From Enterobacter cloacae complex sp. R_G8 (GTDB lineage: Bacteria > Pseudomonadota > Gammaproteobacteria > Enterobacterales > Enterobacteriaceae): DNA of 64,000 nt. The stretch lies in contig NZ_CP102246.1 in the NCBI RefSeq assembly GCF_024599795.1, positions 310,001-374,000 on the forward strand, given 5' to 3'. A model generated the notes under the pieces. That model did no database searches, was not told the origin of the DNA, and was given only the letters and a program-made list of their open reading frames with translations. The translations under genes were made by a program, and so were the position numbers. Shown here piece after piece: positions 24,073 through 34,227 of this stretch (the first letter of the stretch is position 1; the number at the start of each line of letters is the position of its first letter).

Positions 24073-24102
24073 GTAGGTCGGGTAAGCGTAGCGCCACCCG
24101 AC
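24073..24102. repeat. REP palindromic unit between ilvA and ilvY
   Basis: GTAGGTCGGGTAAGCG is followed by its complement GCGCCACCCGAC. It sits between the 3' ends of the convergent ilvA and ilvY. Confidence 0.85.
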
Positions 24103-24103
24103 T

Positions 24104-24994
24104 TTAATGGTTCGGCAATATCTTCCAGAACGCATCAATAAGCGGCTCATGCAGCCGCTTTTTTTGTGCGCACACGCCAAGCTCGAACGGCGTCTTCTCG
24201 TCGCTGCGCTCCAGAATCATCACGCGATTGCGCACCGGTTCCGGGCTGTTTTCCAGCACCACTTCCGGCAGCAGCGCCACGCCGCAGCCAAGCGCCACCA
24301 TCGAGACCATCGCCTCATGTCCACCCACCGTCGCGTAAATCGACGGATTACTGATTTTCTGACGACGGAACCAGAGTTCGATACGGCGTCGCACCGGCCC
24401 CTGATCGGCCATGATAAACGGTACCGTTGACCAGTCCGGCTTTTCCACCGACACCTGATTACGCACCGGGCAGGGTAGCGCCGGGGCGATCAGCACCACC
24501 GCCAGGTTCTCCAGCATGGAGAACGCCACCGCGCCCGGCAGGGTTTCTGGTTTCCCGGCAATGGCCAGATCCGCTTCACCGGTCACCACTTTTTCCATGG
24601 CGTCGGCGGCATCGCCGGTAGTGAGCTTAATTTCAACCGAAGGATGCTCCGCGCGGAAGCGGTCAAGGATGGGGGGAAGATGGCTATAGGCGGCCGTTAC
24701 AGAACAGAAAATATGCAGCTCGCCGGACAAAGACGGCCCTTTCTGATCGATGGTATGTCGTAGCTGCTGGTACTGCAGCAACGTCTGCTGAGCAAAGACT
24801 CGTAGTTCTTCGCCCGCTTCCGTGAGGGTAACGGTGCGATTATCCCGCACAAACAGGGGCTGGCCGAGGTCTTCTTCAAGGCGCTGGATCTGGCGTGAAA
24901 GCGTGGATGGGCTGACATGCATGGCCCGGGCGCTACGGCCAAAATGGCGACTTTCTGCCAGATGCAAAAACATTTTCAGATCGCGTAAATCCAC
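24104..24994 (-). CDS. ilvY: LysR-type activator of ilvC
   Basis: IlvY activates ilvC when acetolactate or acetohydroxybutyrate is present and represses itself. It has 296 residues. The winged helix-turn-helix is near residues 15-45 (HFGRSARAMHVSPSTLSRQIQRLEEDLG), followed by the inducer-binding domain. I place the start at the GTG at 24994 (VDLRDLK), with GGGAG 8 bases ahead; another GTG three codons upstream is too close to that site. It is divergent from ilvC, the classic arrangement. Confidence 0.96.
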   Translation of the reverse strand: MDLRDLKMFLHLAESRHFGRSARAMHVSPSTLSRQIQRLEEDLGQPLFVRDNRTVTLTEAGEELRVFAQQTLLQYQQLRHTIDQKGPSLSGELHIFCSVTAAYSHLPPILDRFRAEHPSVEIKLTTGDAADAMEKVVTGEADLAIAGKPETLPGAVAFSMLENLAVVLIAPALPCPVRNQVSVEKPDWSTVPFIMADQGPVRRRIELWFRRQKISNPSIYATVGGHEAMVSMVALGCGVALLPEVVLENSPEPVRNRVMILERSDEKTPFELGVCAQKKRLHEPLIDAFWKILPNH

Positions 24995-25017
24995 GGATTT
25001 CACTCCCCCTTTTTACA

Positions 25018-25032
25018 TTGCAGATATTGCAA
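25018..25032. promoter_or_regulatory. candidate IlvY operator
   Basis: TTGCA-GATAT-TGCAA is a perfect inverted repeat about 25 bases upstream of the ilvY start, in the divergent ilvY-ilvC region. A further TTCCGCAATACATTTCC stretch (about 25053-25070) could be the second operator near the ilvC promoter. LysR regulators bind such dyads; the assignment is by position. Confidence 0.6.
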
Positions 25033-25146
25033 CGTGATGTTGTGAATATATCAATTTCCGCAATACATTTCCTGCTGTAATGTGGGTACATTCTCGCTGA
25101 AACGCGAACCGAACAATAAGACACACAACATCACGAGGTATCACCC

Positions 25147-26622
25147 ATGGCTAACTACTTTAATACACTGAACTTGCGCCAGCAGCTGGCGCAGCTGGGC
25201 AAATGCCGCTTCATGGCACGCGATGAATTTGCCGATGGCGCGAGCTACCTTCAGGGTAAAAAAGTGGTCATCGTCGGCTGTGGCGCGCAGGGCCTGAACC
25301 AGGGCCTGAACATGCGTGACTCCGGTCTGGATATCTCTTACGCCCTGCGTAAAGAAGCGATTGCTGAAAAACGCGCTTCCTGGCGTAAAGCGACCGAAAA
25401 CGGTTTCAAAGTGGGTACCTACGAAGAGCTGATCCCGCAGGCGGATCTGGTTGTTAACCTGACGCCAGACAAACAGCACTCTGACGTTGTGCGCTCCGTG
25501 CAGCCGCTGATGAAAGACGGCGCTGCGCTGGGTTACTCCCACGGCTTCAACATCGTTGAAGTGGGCGAGCAGATCCGTAAAGACATCACCGTAGTGATGG
25601 TGGCACCGAAGTGTCCGGGTACGGAAGTGCGTGAAGAGTACAAGCGTGGCTTCGGCGTGCCGACCCTGATCGCCGTTCACCCGGAAAACGATCCGAAAGG
25701 CGAAGGCATGGCGATTGCCAAAGCATGGGCAGCGGCGACCGGCGGCCACCGTGCGGGCGTTCTGGAATCATCCTTCGTAGCTGAAGTGAAATCTGACCTG
25801 ATGGGCGAGCAGACCATTCTTTGCGGCATGCTGCAGGCCGGTTCACTGCTGTGCTTCGATAAGCTGGTAGAAGAGGGTACCGACCCGGCATACGCAGAAA
25901 AACTGATTCAGTTCGGCTGGGAAACCATCACCGAAGCGCTGAAGCAGGGCGGCATCACCCTGATGATGGATCGTCTGTCCAACCCGGCGAAGCTGCGTGC
26001 TTACGCGCTGTCTGAACAGCTGAAAACCATCATGGCGCCACTGTTCCAGAAACATATGGACGACATCATCTCCGGCGAGTTCTCGTCCGGTATGATGGCG
26101 GACTGGGCGAATGACGATAAAAAACTGCTGACCTGGCGTGAAGAAACCGGTAAAACCGCGTTCGAAACTGCGCCACAGTATGAAGGTAAAATCGGCGAGC
26201 AAGAGTACTTCGATAAAGGCGTACTGATGATCGCGATGGTGAAAGCAGGTGTTGAGCTGGCGTTCGAAACCATGGTGGATTCCGGCATCATCGAAGAGTC
26301 TGCGTACTACGAATCACTGCACGAGCTGCCGCTGATCGCGAACACCATCGCCCGTAAGCGTCTGTACGAAATGAACGTGGTTATCTCTGATACCGCGGAG
26401 TACGGCAACTACCTGTTCTCTTATGCGTGCGTACCGCTGCTGAAAGAGTTCATGACCACCCTGCAGCCGGGCGATCTGGGCAAAGCCATTGCCGAAGGTG
26501 CGGTAGACAACGCGCAACTGCGCGATGTGAACGAAGCGATTCGCAGCCACCAGATCGAGAAAGTAGGTCACAAACTGCGTGGCTACATGACCGATATGAA
26601 ACGTATCGCGGTAGCGGGTTAA
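25147..26622 (+). CDS. ilvC: ketol-acid reductoisomerase (class II)
   Basis: IlvC isomerises and reduces acetolactate or acetohydroxybutyrate with NADPH and Mg. The 491 residues are of the long class II form with a duplicated C-terminal knotted domain. The NADPH motif is [10 protein letters not shown] (about residues 45-54), and metal-binding regions are [11 protein letters not shown] and [21 protein letters not shown] precedes the ATG. It is transcribed separately from the ilvGMEDA operon and controlled by IlvY. Confidence 0.98.
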   Translation: MANYFNTLNLRQQLAQLGKCRFMARDEFADGASYLQGKKVVIVGCGAQGLNQGLNMRDSGLDISYALRKEAIAEKRASWRKATENGFKVGTYEELIPQADLVVNLTPDKQHSDVVRSVQPLMKDGAALGYSHGFNIVEVGEQIRKDITVVMVAPKCPGTEVREEYKRGFGVPTLIAVHPENDPKGEGMAIAKAWAAATGGHRAGVLESSFVAEVKSDLMGEQTILCGMLQAGSLLCFDKLVEEGTDPAYAEKLIQFGWETITEALKQGGITLMMDRLSNPAKLRAYALSEQLKTIMAPLFQKHMDDIISGEFSSGMMADWANDDKKLLTWREETGKTAFETAPQYEGKIGEQEYFDKGVLMIAMVKAGVELAFETMVDSGIIEESAYYESLHELPLIANTIARKRLYEMNVVISDTAEYGNYLFSYACVPLLKEFMTTLQPGDLGKAIAEGAVDNAQLRDVNEAIRSHQIEKVGHKLRGYMTDMKRIAVAG

Positions 26623-26630
26623 CACCCTCG

Positions 26631-26704
26631 TCGGGTGGCGCTTCGCTTACCCGACCTACAAAACGCTAAGACGTAGGCCGGGTAAGGCGCAGCCGCCACC
26701 CGGC
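26631..26704. repeat. pair of inverted REP units (BIME) between ilvC and ppiC
   Basis: The first unit (26631-26659) reads TCGGGTGGCGCTTCG...CCGACCTAC. The second, in opposite orientation (26673-26704), reads GTAGGCCGGGTAAGGC...CCACCCGGC. A short spacer separates them. It lies between convergent genes. Confidence 0.88.
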
Positions 26705-26707
26705 TTT

Positions 26708-27037
<330 letters not shown>

Positions 27038-27074
27038 TTATTCTCCCCTCCTGACTTTCATTGAGTGATCATTT

Positions 27075-29099
27075 ATGCGTTTAAACCCCGGACAACAACA
27101 AGCTGTCGAATTTGTCACCGGACCGTGTCTGGTGCTGGCGGGGGCTGGCTCCGGTAAAACCCGAGTGATCACGAATAAAATTGCCCACCTGATCCGCGGC
27201 TGTGGGTATCAGGCCCGGCACATTGCGGCGGTGACCTTTACCAATAAAGCGGCGCGCGAGATGAAAGAGCGTGTCGGCCAGACGCTGGGGCGTAAAGAGG
27301 CGCGAGGCCTGATGATCTCCACGTTCCACACGCTGGGGCTGGATATCATCAAACGTGAATACGCGGCGCTGGGGATGAAATCCAACTTCTCGCTCTTCGA
27401 CGACACCGATCAGGTGGCATTGCTTAAAGAGCTTACCGAGGGGCTGATCGAAGATGACAAAGTGCTGTTGCAGCAGCTGATCTCGACGATCTCCAACTGG
27501 AAAAACGATCTGATGACCCCCGCTCAGGCGGCGGCGAGCGCCAAAGGTGAGCGGGATCGGATCTTCGCTCACTGCTACGGTCTGTACGATGCACATATGA
27601 AAGCGTGTAACGTGCTGGATTTTGACGATCTGATCCTGCTGCCCACGCTGCTCCTGCAGCGTAATGAAGAGGTGCGTGAACGCTGGCAGAATAAGATCCG
27701 CTACCTGCTGGTGGATGAATACCAGGACACCAACACCAGTCAGTATGAGCTGGTGAAGCTGCTGGTGGGACAGCGTGCGCGTTTCACCGTGGTAGGCGAT
27801 GATGACCAGTCAATCTACTCCTGGCGCGGTGCGCGTCCACAAAACCTGGTGCTGCTGAGCAAAGATTTTCCGGCGCTGCAGGTGATCAAGCTGGAACAGA
27901 ACTACCGCTCCTCCGGGCGCATCCTGAAAGCGGCAAATATCCTGATTGCCAATAACCCGCACGTCTTCGAAAAACGCCTGTTCTCCGAACTTGGCTATGG
28001 CACAGAACTAAAAGTGCTCAGTGCCAACAACGAAGAGCATGAAGCGGAGCGCGTGACGGGCGAGCTGATTGCGCACCACTTCGTCAATAAAACGGAATAT
28101 AAAGATTACGCGATCCTCTATCGCGGCAACCACCAGTCACGCGTCTTTGAAAAGATGCTGATGCAGAACCGCATCCCGTACAAAATTTCGGGTGGAACTT
28201 CGTTCTTCTCGCGGCCTGAAATCAAAGATCTGCTGGCCTATCTGCGCGTGCTGACTAACCCGGATGATGACAGCGCGTTTTTGCGTATCGTGAACACCCC
28301 GAAACGTGAAATTGGCCCGGCGACGCTGCAAAAGCTCGGAGAATGGGCGATGACGCGCAACAAAAGCCTGTTCACCGCGAGCTTTGACATGGGGCTGAGC
28401 CAGACGTTAACCGGGCGCGGCTATGATTCGTTAACCCGCTTTACCCACTGGCTTGGTAAAGTCCAGCGTCTGGCGGAGCGTGAACCGGTTGCCGCCGTTC
28501 GCGATCTGATCCACGGCATCGACTATGAATCCTGGCTGTATGAAACCTCTGCCAGCCCGAAGGCGGCGGAGATGCGCATGAAAAACGTTAACCAGCTGTT
28601 CAGCTGGATGACGGAAATGCTGGAAGGTTCTGAAATCGACGAGCCGATGACCCTGACCCAGGTCGTTACCCGCTTTACGCTGCGAGATATGATGGAGCGC
28701 GGTGAGAGCGAAGAGGAGGCCGATCAGGTACAGCTGATGACGCTGCATGCGTCAAAAGGGCTGGAATTCCCGTATGTCTATCTGGTCGGCATGGAAGAGG
28801 GCTTACTGCCGCACCAGAGCAGCATTGATGAAGATAACGTCGATGAAGAGCGTCGTCTGGCCTACGTGGGCATTACCCGTGCGCAGAAAGAGCTGACGTT
28901 CACGCTGTGCAAAGAGCGCAGACAGTACGGTGAACTGGTGCGCCCGGAACCGAGCCGTTTCTTGCTCGAACTGCCGCAGGACGATCTGATCTGGGAACAG
29001 GAACGCAAAGTCATTACCGCAGAAGAACGGATGCACAAAGGCCAGGCTAACGTCGCGAACATTCGCGCGATGCTGGCAAAAGCCAAAGAAAAGGGATAA
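27075..29099 (+). CDS. rep: ATP-dependent DNA helicase Rep
   Basis: Rep is a 3'-5' superfamily 1 helicase. It moves with the replisome, clears protein barriers such as RNA polymerase and restarts forks. It has 674 residues. Walker A is GAGSGKT (about residues 23-29), and other helicase motifs are [16 protein letters not shown] (about 215), [31 protein letters not shown] and YVGITRAQ. The C-terminal tail, which in E. coli binds DnaB, differs slightly (AKAKEKG). Its paralogue uvrD lies at 58754-60916 in this window. Confidence 0.98.
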   Translation: MRLNPGQQQAVEFVTGPCLVLAGAGSGKTRVITNKIAHLIRGCGYQARHIAAVTFTNKAAREMKERVGQTLGRKEARGLMISTFHTLGLDIIKREYAALGMKSNFSLFDDTDQVALLKELTEGLIEDDKVLLQQLISTISNWKNDLMTPAQAAASAKGERDRIFAHCYGLYDAHMKACNVLDFDDLILLPTLLLQRNEEVRERWQNKIRYLLVDEYQDTNTSQYELVKLLVGQRARFTVVGDDDQSIYSWRGARPQNLVLLSKDFPALQVIKLEQNYRSSGRILKAANILIANNPHVFEKRLFSELGYGTELKVLSANNEEHEAERVTGELIAHHFVNKTEYKDYAILYRGNHQSRVFEKMLMQNRIPYKISGGTSFFSRPEIKDLLAYLRVLTNPDDDSAFLRIVNTPKREIGPATLQKLGEWAMTRNKSLFTASFDMGLSQTLTGRGYDSLTRFTHWLGKVQRLAEREPVAAVRDLIHGIDYESWLYETSASPKAAEMRMKNVNQLFSWMTEMLEGSEIDEPMTLTQVVTRFTLRDMMERGESEEEADQVQLMTLHASKGLEFPYVYLVGMEEGLLPHQSSIDEDNVDEERRLAYVGITRAQKELTFTLCKERRQYGELVRPEPSRFLLELPQDDLIWEQERKVITAEERMHKGQANVANIRAMLAKAKEKG

Positions 29100-29106
29100 G
29101 AATGTG

Positions 29107-29137
29107 CTGGCCGGGTATGGCGAAGCCGCCACCCGGC
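29107..29137. repeat. REP palindromic unit between rep and gppA
   Basis: CTGGCCGGGTATGGCG is followed by the complement GCCGCCACCCGGCA. It lies between convergent genes just after the rep stop. Confidence 0.8.
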
Positions 29138-29150
29138 AATGTACAGCGTG

Positions 29151-30635
29151 TTATTTCACTTCAAGCGCCCAGTGCACATAGCTCTGCCACTGACACTCCT
29201 GCTCAATCATCTCTGCCCCAAGCGGGTGATTATCAATCCAGTGTTCCGGCAGCGTCAGCGACAGTCTTTCGTCATCCGCCACCAGACGAATGTTGGGCAG
29301 CAAATCATCGCGACGTCGGCTGGCAAACAGAATTGCCAGACGCAGCAGGCGACACAGATGCTCGGCCACGCGCGGCGGCACAGCGTTTTGCTGATGTAAC
29401 GAGGAGAGGTCAACGGCGTTGGTCTGGTTCAGCAGTAACGTTGCCAGCAGTTTCTTTTGTGCCGGCGTGTAACCCGGCAGATCGAGATTACGCACCAGCC
29501 AGGCTGCGTGCAGCGGCGCCTGCTTATACTCGACGCTCAGACCAATTTCATGCAGCGCACAGGCACTTAGCAACAAATCGCGGCTTAAGGGTTCAATATC
29601 CCAGCTGTTCTTGACCTGATCGGCAAACAAAGAGGCCAGTTGTCCCACCCGTTGCGCTTGATCGGTATCGACAATAAAGCGGCGCTGTACGTTACGCAGA
29701 GTGCGGGTACGAATATCCTGATCAACTGAAAGATGCAGCATTCCGTAGACCAGACCTTCACGCAGCGCGCCGCCAGCCAGCGTCATACACTGGATGTTCA
29801 GTTCGGTAAAAATGGCGATCAAAATGGCCAGACCACTCGGGAAGACCAGCGCGCGTTCCAGCGTCAGGCCCTCTATCTCCAGCTCTTCCAGACGACCACA
29901 CTGAATCGCACGCTGTTTCAGCTGCTGGAGTTTGGTCAGCGTGATCCGCTCGTCCATCCCCTGGGCCATCATGATTTCCTGCAACGCCTGCACGGTACCT
30001 GAAGCACCTACGCAGACTTTCCAGCCGTGATAGCGCAGTTCGTCCATCACCGGACGTAACACCTCGCGGGCAGCATTTTCCGCTTCATCGAAGTTCTCTT
30101 TGCCCAGATTTCGGTCAGCAAAGTAGCGCTCAAGCCAGGTCACACAGCCCATCGACAGGCTGAACAGCGAAGTCGCCTGCGCACCCGTGCCGGTGACGAG
30201 CTCGGTGCTGGCACCCCCGATATCCACGACCAGACGGCGATCGTCGCCCCCCGTCGTGTGCGCAACCCCCTGATAGATCAGACGCGCTTCTTCTTCACCG
30301 CTGATAACCTGAACCGGGCACCCGAGAATTTCCTGCGCTTTGGCAATAAAATCCACGGCATTTACTGCCAGGCGCAGCGTCGCGGTGGCGACAACGGTAA
30401 TTTGCGAATGGGGGATATCCTGCAGGCGTTCGGCAAAGAGACGCAGACACTGCCAGCCACGTTCCATGGCTTCGGGAGAGAGATAATTATCGCTGCTCAG
30501 GCCCGCCGCGAGGCGGACCTTGCGCTTAATGCGCGTCAGCGTTTGTATGCTTCCCGCCACCTCGCGCACAACCAGCATATGAAAACTATTCGAACCGAGA
30601 TCAATTGCCGCATAAAGCGAGGTGGAGCTGAGCAT
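29151..30635 (-). CDS. gppA: guanosine pentaphosphate phosphatase / exopolyphosphatase
   Basis: GppA converts pppGpp to ppGpp in the stringent response and also degrades long-chain polyphosphate. The 494 residues match E. coli. The ASKHA-type phosphate loop [10 protein letters not shown] is near residue 11, DIGGASTEL near 145, and a C-terminal HD-like region carries [23 protein letters not shown] (about residues 340-365). It begins 6 bases after the rhlB stop, so the two are co-transcribed. The C-terminal 60 residues are more diverged than the rest. Confidence 0.97.
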   Translation of the reverse strand: MLSSTSLYAAIDLGSNSFHMLVVREVAGSIQTLTRIKRKVRLAAGLSSDNYLSPEAMERGWQCLRLFAERLQDIPHSQITVVATATLRLAVNAVDFIAKAQEILGCPVQVISGEEEARLIYQGVAHTTGGDDRRLVVDIGGASTELVTGTGAQATSLFSLSMGCVTWLERYFADRNLGKENFDEAENAAREVLRPVMDELRYHGWKVCVGASGTVQALQEIMMAQGMDERITLTKLQQLKQRAIQCGRLEELEIEGLTLERALVFPSGLAILIAIFTELNIQCMTLAGGALREGLVYGMLHLSVDQDIRTRTLRNVQRRFIVDTDQAQRVGQLASLFADQVKNSWDIEPLSRDLLLSACALHEIGLSVEYKQAPLHAAWLVRNLDLPGYTPAQKKLLATLLLNQTNAVDLSSLHQQNAVPPRVAEHLCRLLRLAILFASRRRDDLLPNIRLVADDERLSLTLPEHWIDNHPLGAEMIEQECQWQSYVHWALEVK

Positions 30636-30641
30636 ATTTTC

Positions 30642-31907
30642 TTAACCTGAACGACGACGATTACGCGGTGCGCCAGAACGACGCGGGCCATTACCGGAGC
30701 GGGCGCGGGTAAGGCGCTTAGGCGGCGGCAGTTCGCTTAACAGCGCATCCGGATTGTATTTACTCTGTGGAATAGAGTGACCAATGTAGGTCTCAATCGC
30801 CGGAAGATTCAGCGCGTATTCTTCACACGCAAGGCTAATAGAGTGACCGCTTGCGCCCGCACGACCAGTACGACCAATGCGGTGTACGTAATCTTCGCAG
30901 TCATCCGGCAGGTCATAGTTGAAGACGTGCGTGACGGCGGGAATGTGCAGACCACGTGCTGCCACGTCAGTTGCGACCAGAATATCAAGATCGCCACGGG
31001 TAAATTCGTCGAGAATACGCAGGCGTTTTTTCTGTGCGACATCGCCGGTCAGCAGACCCACACGGTGACCATCCGCAGCCAGATGGCCCCAGATATCTTC
31101 ACAGCGGTGTTTCGTGTTCGCGAAGATAATGGCGCGATCTGGCCACTCTTCTTCGATCAGCGTCTGCAGCAGGCGCATTTTCTCTTCATTGGAGGGATAG
31201 AAGAGCTCTTCTTTAATGCGGTGACCTGTTTTCTGCTCCGGTTCCACTTCCACATATTCGGCGTTGTTCATCTGCTCGAACGCCAGCTCGCGTACGCGAT
31301 AAGAAAGGGTCGCGGAGAACAGCATGTTCAGACGCTGATTTGCCGGCGGCATGCGACGGAACAGCCAGCGGATGTCTTTAATGAAGCCCAGATCGTACAT
31401 GCGGTCGGCTTCATCCAGCACCACAACCTGGATTGCGCCAAGGTTAATGTGGTTCTGTTTTGCATAGTCGATAAGACGGCCAGTGGTTCCGATCAGGATA
31501 TCCACGCCGCTTTCCAGCACTTTCAGCTGCTTATCGTAGCCATCGCCGCCGTAAGCCAGGCCGATCTTCAGGCCAGTCGCCTGCGTTAGGGGGTCAGCGT
31601 CTGCGTGGATCTGTACCGCCAGTTCTCGCGTCGGAGCCATGATAAGCGCGCGCGGCTGGTTAACTTTGCGGTCTGCAATCGCTGGATGAGAAAGTAAATA
31701 ATGAAACGTTGACGTTAAAAACGCCATCGTTTTGCCAGTACCGGTTTGCGCCTGCCCTGCTACATCACGACCGGCCAGCGTCAGCGGCAGGGCGAGAGCC
31801 TGAATGGGCGTGCAGTTATGAAACCCTTTATTTTCAAGGGCTTCAATCACTTTTGGGTGCAGGGCGAAGTCGGAAAACTTCTGTTCTGTTAAATGTGTTT
31901 TGCTCAT
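30642..31907 (-). CDS. rhlB: DEAD-box RNA helicase RhlB
   Basis: RhlB unwinds structured RNA in the degradosome, bound to RNase E. The 421 residues match E. coli. Motifs are in order: Q motif ([20 protein letters not shown]), Walker A AQTGTGKT (about 53), PTRELA, DEAD ([11 protein letters not shown], about 165), SAT (LFSATLS), [11 protein letters not shown] and [10 protein letters not shown]. The C-terminal basic tail ([19 protein letters not shown]) is disordered and RNA-binding. It is divergent from trxA. Confidence 0.98.
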   Translation of the reverse strand: MSKTHLTEQKFSDFALHPKVIEALENKGFHNCTPIQALALPLTLAGRDVAGQAQTGTGKTMAFLTSTFHYLLSHPAIADRKVNQPRALIMAPTRELAVQIHADADPLTQATGLKIGLAYGGDGYDKQLKVLESGVDILIGTTGRLIDYAKQNHINLGAIQVVVLDEADRMYDLGFIKDIRWLFRRMPPANQRLNMLFSATLSYRVRELAFEQMNNAEYVEVEPEQKTGHRIKEELFYPSNEEKMRLLQTLIEEEWPDRAIIFANTKHRCEDIWGHLAADGHRVGLLTGDVAQKKRLRILDEFTRGDLDILVATDVAARGLHIPAVTHVFNYDLPDDCEDYVHRIGRTGRAGASGHSISLACEEYALNLPAIETYIGHSIPQSKYNPDALLSELPPPKRLTRARSGNGPRRSGAPRNRRRSG

Positions 31908-32051
31908 AGTGTGGTAGAATATCAGCTTACTATTGCTTTACGAAAGCGTATCCGGTGAAATAAAGTCAACCTTTAGTTGGTTAATGCGACATCAACACGT
32001 CGTTGATGAAGGCGAAACCAACGCACCAGGCTTATTCCTGTGGAGTTATAT

Positions 32052-32381
32052 ATGAGCGATAAAATTATTCACCTGACTGACGACAGTTTTGACACGGACG
32101 TACTTAAGGCTGACGGGCTGACCCTCGTCGATTTCTGGGCTGAATGGTGTGGTCCTTGCAAAATGATCGCCCCGATTCTGGATGAGATCGCTGACGAATA
32201 TCAGGGCAAACTGACCGTTGCCAAGCTGAACATCGACCAGAACCCGGGCACCGCGCCAAAATACGGTATCCGTGGCATCCCGACCCTGCTGCTGTTCAAA
32301 AATGGCGAAGTGGCGGCGACCAAAGTGGGCGCACTGTCCAAAGGTCAACTGAAAGAGTTCCTCGACGCTAACCTGGCGTAA
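32052..32381 (+). CDS. trxA: thioredoxin 1
   Basis: TrxA is the main cytoplasmic dithiol reductant, serving ribonucleotide reductase, methionine sulfoxide reductases and others. It has 109 residues. The active site WCGPC is at residues 32-36, and the cis-proline lies in RGIPTLLLF. The start is ATG 32052 with GGAG at 32042-32045. An in-frame upstream ATG four codons earlier overlaps the ribosome binding site and is not used in E. coli. It is almost identical to E. coli TrxA. An 11-bp perfect inverted repeat (32396-32432) follows the gene. Confidence 0.98.
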   Translation: MSDKIIHLTDDSFDTDVLKADGLTLVDFWAEWCGPCKMIAPILDEIADEYQGKLTVAKLNIDQNPGTAPKYGIRGIPTLLLFKNGEVAATKVGALSKGQLKEFLDANLA

Positions 32382-32395
32382 GGTTTCTCCGCTGC

Positions 32396-32432
32396 GCGTC
32401 CAGAGTCCTAAATGATCTGCAACTCTGGACGC
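32396..32432 (+). terminator. stem-loop after trxA
   Basis: GCGTCCAGAGT (32396-32406) pairs perfectly with ACTCTGGACGC (32422-32432) around a 15-base loop, 15 bases past the trxA stop. No T run follows directly, so it may act as a 3' stabilising hairpin or weak terminator rather than a classical one. Confidence 0.55.
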
Positions 32433-32531
32433 CCGGCTTAAGTCGTGCTAAGTTAGCTATGACTTCGTTTTAAACATATCTTGTTGTTTGAATCTTGTTT
32501 TACCCGAAACTTCCCGTTGTTAACATAAACA

Positions 32532-32633
32532 GTGCGTGAAGTGGCTAAATTCCGGGCTTGTCACTCAATCCGTCTTGTCGTTTCAGATCTGCGTTCTTTC
32601 CCTGTGACCAGACAGCGAACAGACATGAGTTGA
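32532..32633 (+). CDS. rhoL: probable rho operon leader peptide RhoL, GTG start
   Basis: In E. coli a 33-codon leader, rhoL, precedes rho. Here a 33-codon frame begins with GTG at 32532, ends at 32633 and finishes PVTRQRTDMS, like my recollection of E. coli RhoL. The centre reads in a different frame relative to the conserved DNA, suggesting compensating small indels. The ribosome binding site is weak. The leader region of rho is the target of Rho autoregulation by premature termination. Confidence 0.55.
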   Translation: MREVAKFRACHSIRLVVSDLRSFPVTRQRTDMS

Positions 32634-32721
32634 TGGCCGCTAAACAGGCATGGATGACCCTGCCATACCATTCACAACATTAAGTTCGAGAATCACCCCG
32701 AGTTTAAGAACCCACACCATT

Positions 32722-33981
32722 ATGAATCTTACCGAATTAAAGAATACGCCGGTTTCTGAGCTGATCACTCTCGGCGAAAATATGGGACTGGAAAACCAGG
32801 CTCGTATGCGCAAGCAGGACATCATTTTCGCCATCCTGAAGCAGCACGCTAAGAGTGGCGAAGATATCTTTGGCGACGGTGTGCTGGAGATATTGCAAGA
32901 CGGATTTGGTTTCCTCCGCTCTGCAGACAGCTCCTACCTCGCCGGCCCTGACGACATCTACGTATCCCCCAGCCAAATCCGCCGTTTCAACCTCCGCACT
33001 GGTGACACCATTTCAGGTAAGATTCGTCCTCCAAAAGAGGGTGAACGCTACTTTGCGCTGTTGAAAGTTAACGAAGTTAACTACGACAAACCGGAAAACT
33101 CGCGTAATAAGATCCTCTTTGAGAACTTAACGCCTCTTCACGCGAACTCTCGTCTGCGTATGGAGCGTGGTAACGGTTCTACCGAAGACTTAACCGCACG
33201 CGTTCTGGATCTGGCTTCGCCAATTGGTCGTGGTCAACGTGGTCTGATTGTGGCACCGCCAAAAGCGGGTAAAACCATGCTGCTGCAGAATATCGCGCAG
33301 AGCATTGCCTACAACCATCCTGACTGTGTGCTCATGGTACTGCTGATTGACGAGCGTCCGGAAGAAGTGACCGAGATGCAGCGTCTGGTGAAGGGTGAAG
33401 TTGTGGCTTCTACCTTTGACGAGCCGGCATCCCGTCACGTTCAGGTTGCGGAAATGGTGATCGAGAAGGCGAAACGCCTGGTTGAGCACAAGAAAGACGT
33501 TATCATTCTGCTCGACTCCATCACCCGTCTGGCGCGTGCCTACAACACCGTGGTCCCGGCTTCCGGTAAAGTACTGACCGGTGGTGTGGATGCTAACGCC
33601 CTGCATCGTCCTAAGCGCTTCTTCGGTGCTGCACGTAATGTGGAAGAGGGCGGTAGCCTGACCATCATCGCGACGGCGCTGATCGATACCGGCTCCAAAA
33701 TGGACGAAGTTATCTACGAAGAGTTTAAAGGGACAGGCAACATGGAACTGCACCTCTCTCGTAAGATTGCGGAAAAACGTGTCTTCCCGGCTATCGACTA
33801 CAACCGCTCCGGTACCCGTAAGGAAGAGCTGCTCACCACTCAGGAAGAGCTGCAGAAAATGTGGATCCTGCGCAAAATCATCCATCCGATGGGTGAAATC
33901 GACGCAATGGAGTTCCTCATTAACAAACTGGCGATGACCAAAACCAACGACGATTTCTTCGACATGATGAAGCGCTCGTAA
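32722..33981 (+). CDS. rho: transcription termination factor Rho
   Basis: Rho is a hexameric RNA-dependent ATPase that terminates untranslated transcripts. The 419 residues match E. coli. The N-terminal helical and OSB RNA-binding domain spans about residues 1-130 ([17 protein letters not shown]). Walker A is PPKAGKT (about 178-184), Walker [17 protein letters not shown], and the R loop is GTGNMELHL. The start is ATG 32722 (MNLTELKN); 24 in-frame upstream codons have no family similarity. The corA leader in this window may be one of its targets. Confidence 0.98.
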   Translation: MNLTELKNTPVSELITLGENMGLENQARMRKQDIIFAILKQHAKSGEDIFGDGVLEILQDGFGFLRSADSSYLAGPDDIYVSPSQIRRFNLRTGDTISGKIRPPKEGERYFALLKVNEVNYDKPENSRNKILFENLTPLHANSRLRMERGNGSTEDLTARVLDLASPIGRGQRGLIVAPPKAGKTMLLQNIAQSIAYNHPDCVLMVLLIDERPEEVTEMQRLVKGEVVASTFDEPASRHVQVAEMVIEKAKRLVEHKKDVIILLDSITRLARAYNTVVPASGKVLTGGVDANALHRPKRFFGAARNVEEGGSLTIIATALIDTGSKMDEVIYEEFKGTGNMELHLSRKIAEKRVFPAIDYNRSGTRKEELLTTQEELQKMWILRKIIHPMGEIDAMEFLINKLAMTKTNDDFFDMMKRS

Positions 33982-33998
33982 CGCAAATAAAGCCAGTG

Positions 33999-34030
33999 AA
34001 CGCCACGTTTTTACGTGGCGTTTTTCTTTT
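33999..34030 (+). terminator. intrinsic terminator after rho
   Basis: The stem AACGCCACG-TTTTTA-CGTGGCGTT is followed by TTTCTTTT, 18 bases past the rho stop. It separates rho from the ECA operon. Confidence 0.9.
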
Positions 34031-34179
34031 ATGGACTATACGCTATTACCACACACTCCCAATTTTGACCGGTCGGTGCGACAATAGGACCGTTTGTACA
34101 GTCAAAGAAATAATTGATTGAAAAATATACAAAGGGAGTTGTAAGAAGCCACCTTTAATACTTCTGAGGCGGAGACTTC

Positions 34180-34227
34180 ATGGTTATACTTCCGGGACTA
34201 ACATTTGTTGAGAGCAATCCATTGTGA
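34180..34227 (+). CDS. candidate 15-codon leader peptide coupled to wecA
   Basis: An ATG at 34180 has a well-spaced GGAG (34171-34174). It opens a 15-codon frame (MVILPGLTFVESNPL) whose TGA stop (34225-34227) overlaps the wecA GTG start (34224-34226) in the pattern GTGA. I know of no annotated protein here. The geometry suggests translational coupling: wecA has a rare start codon and only a modest ribosome binding site of its own. This is an inference from sequence alone. Confidence 0.45.
   Translation: MVILPGLTFVESNPL

Noticed and set aside
31984..32055. 23-codon frame overlapping the trxA start (ATGA)
   Set aside because: The overlap geometry is suggestive, but the ribosome binding site is poor and E. 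coli, as I recall, has a different frame open here, so I see no support for translation.
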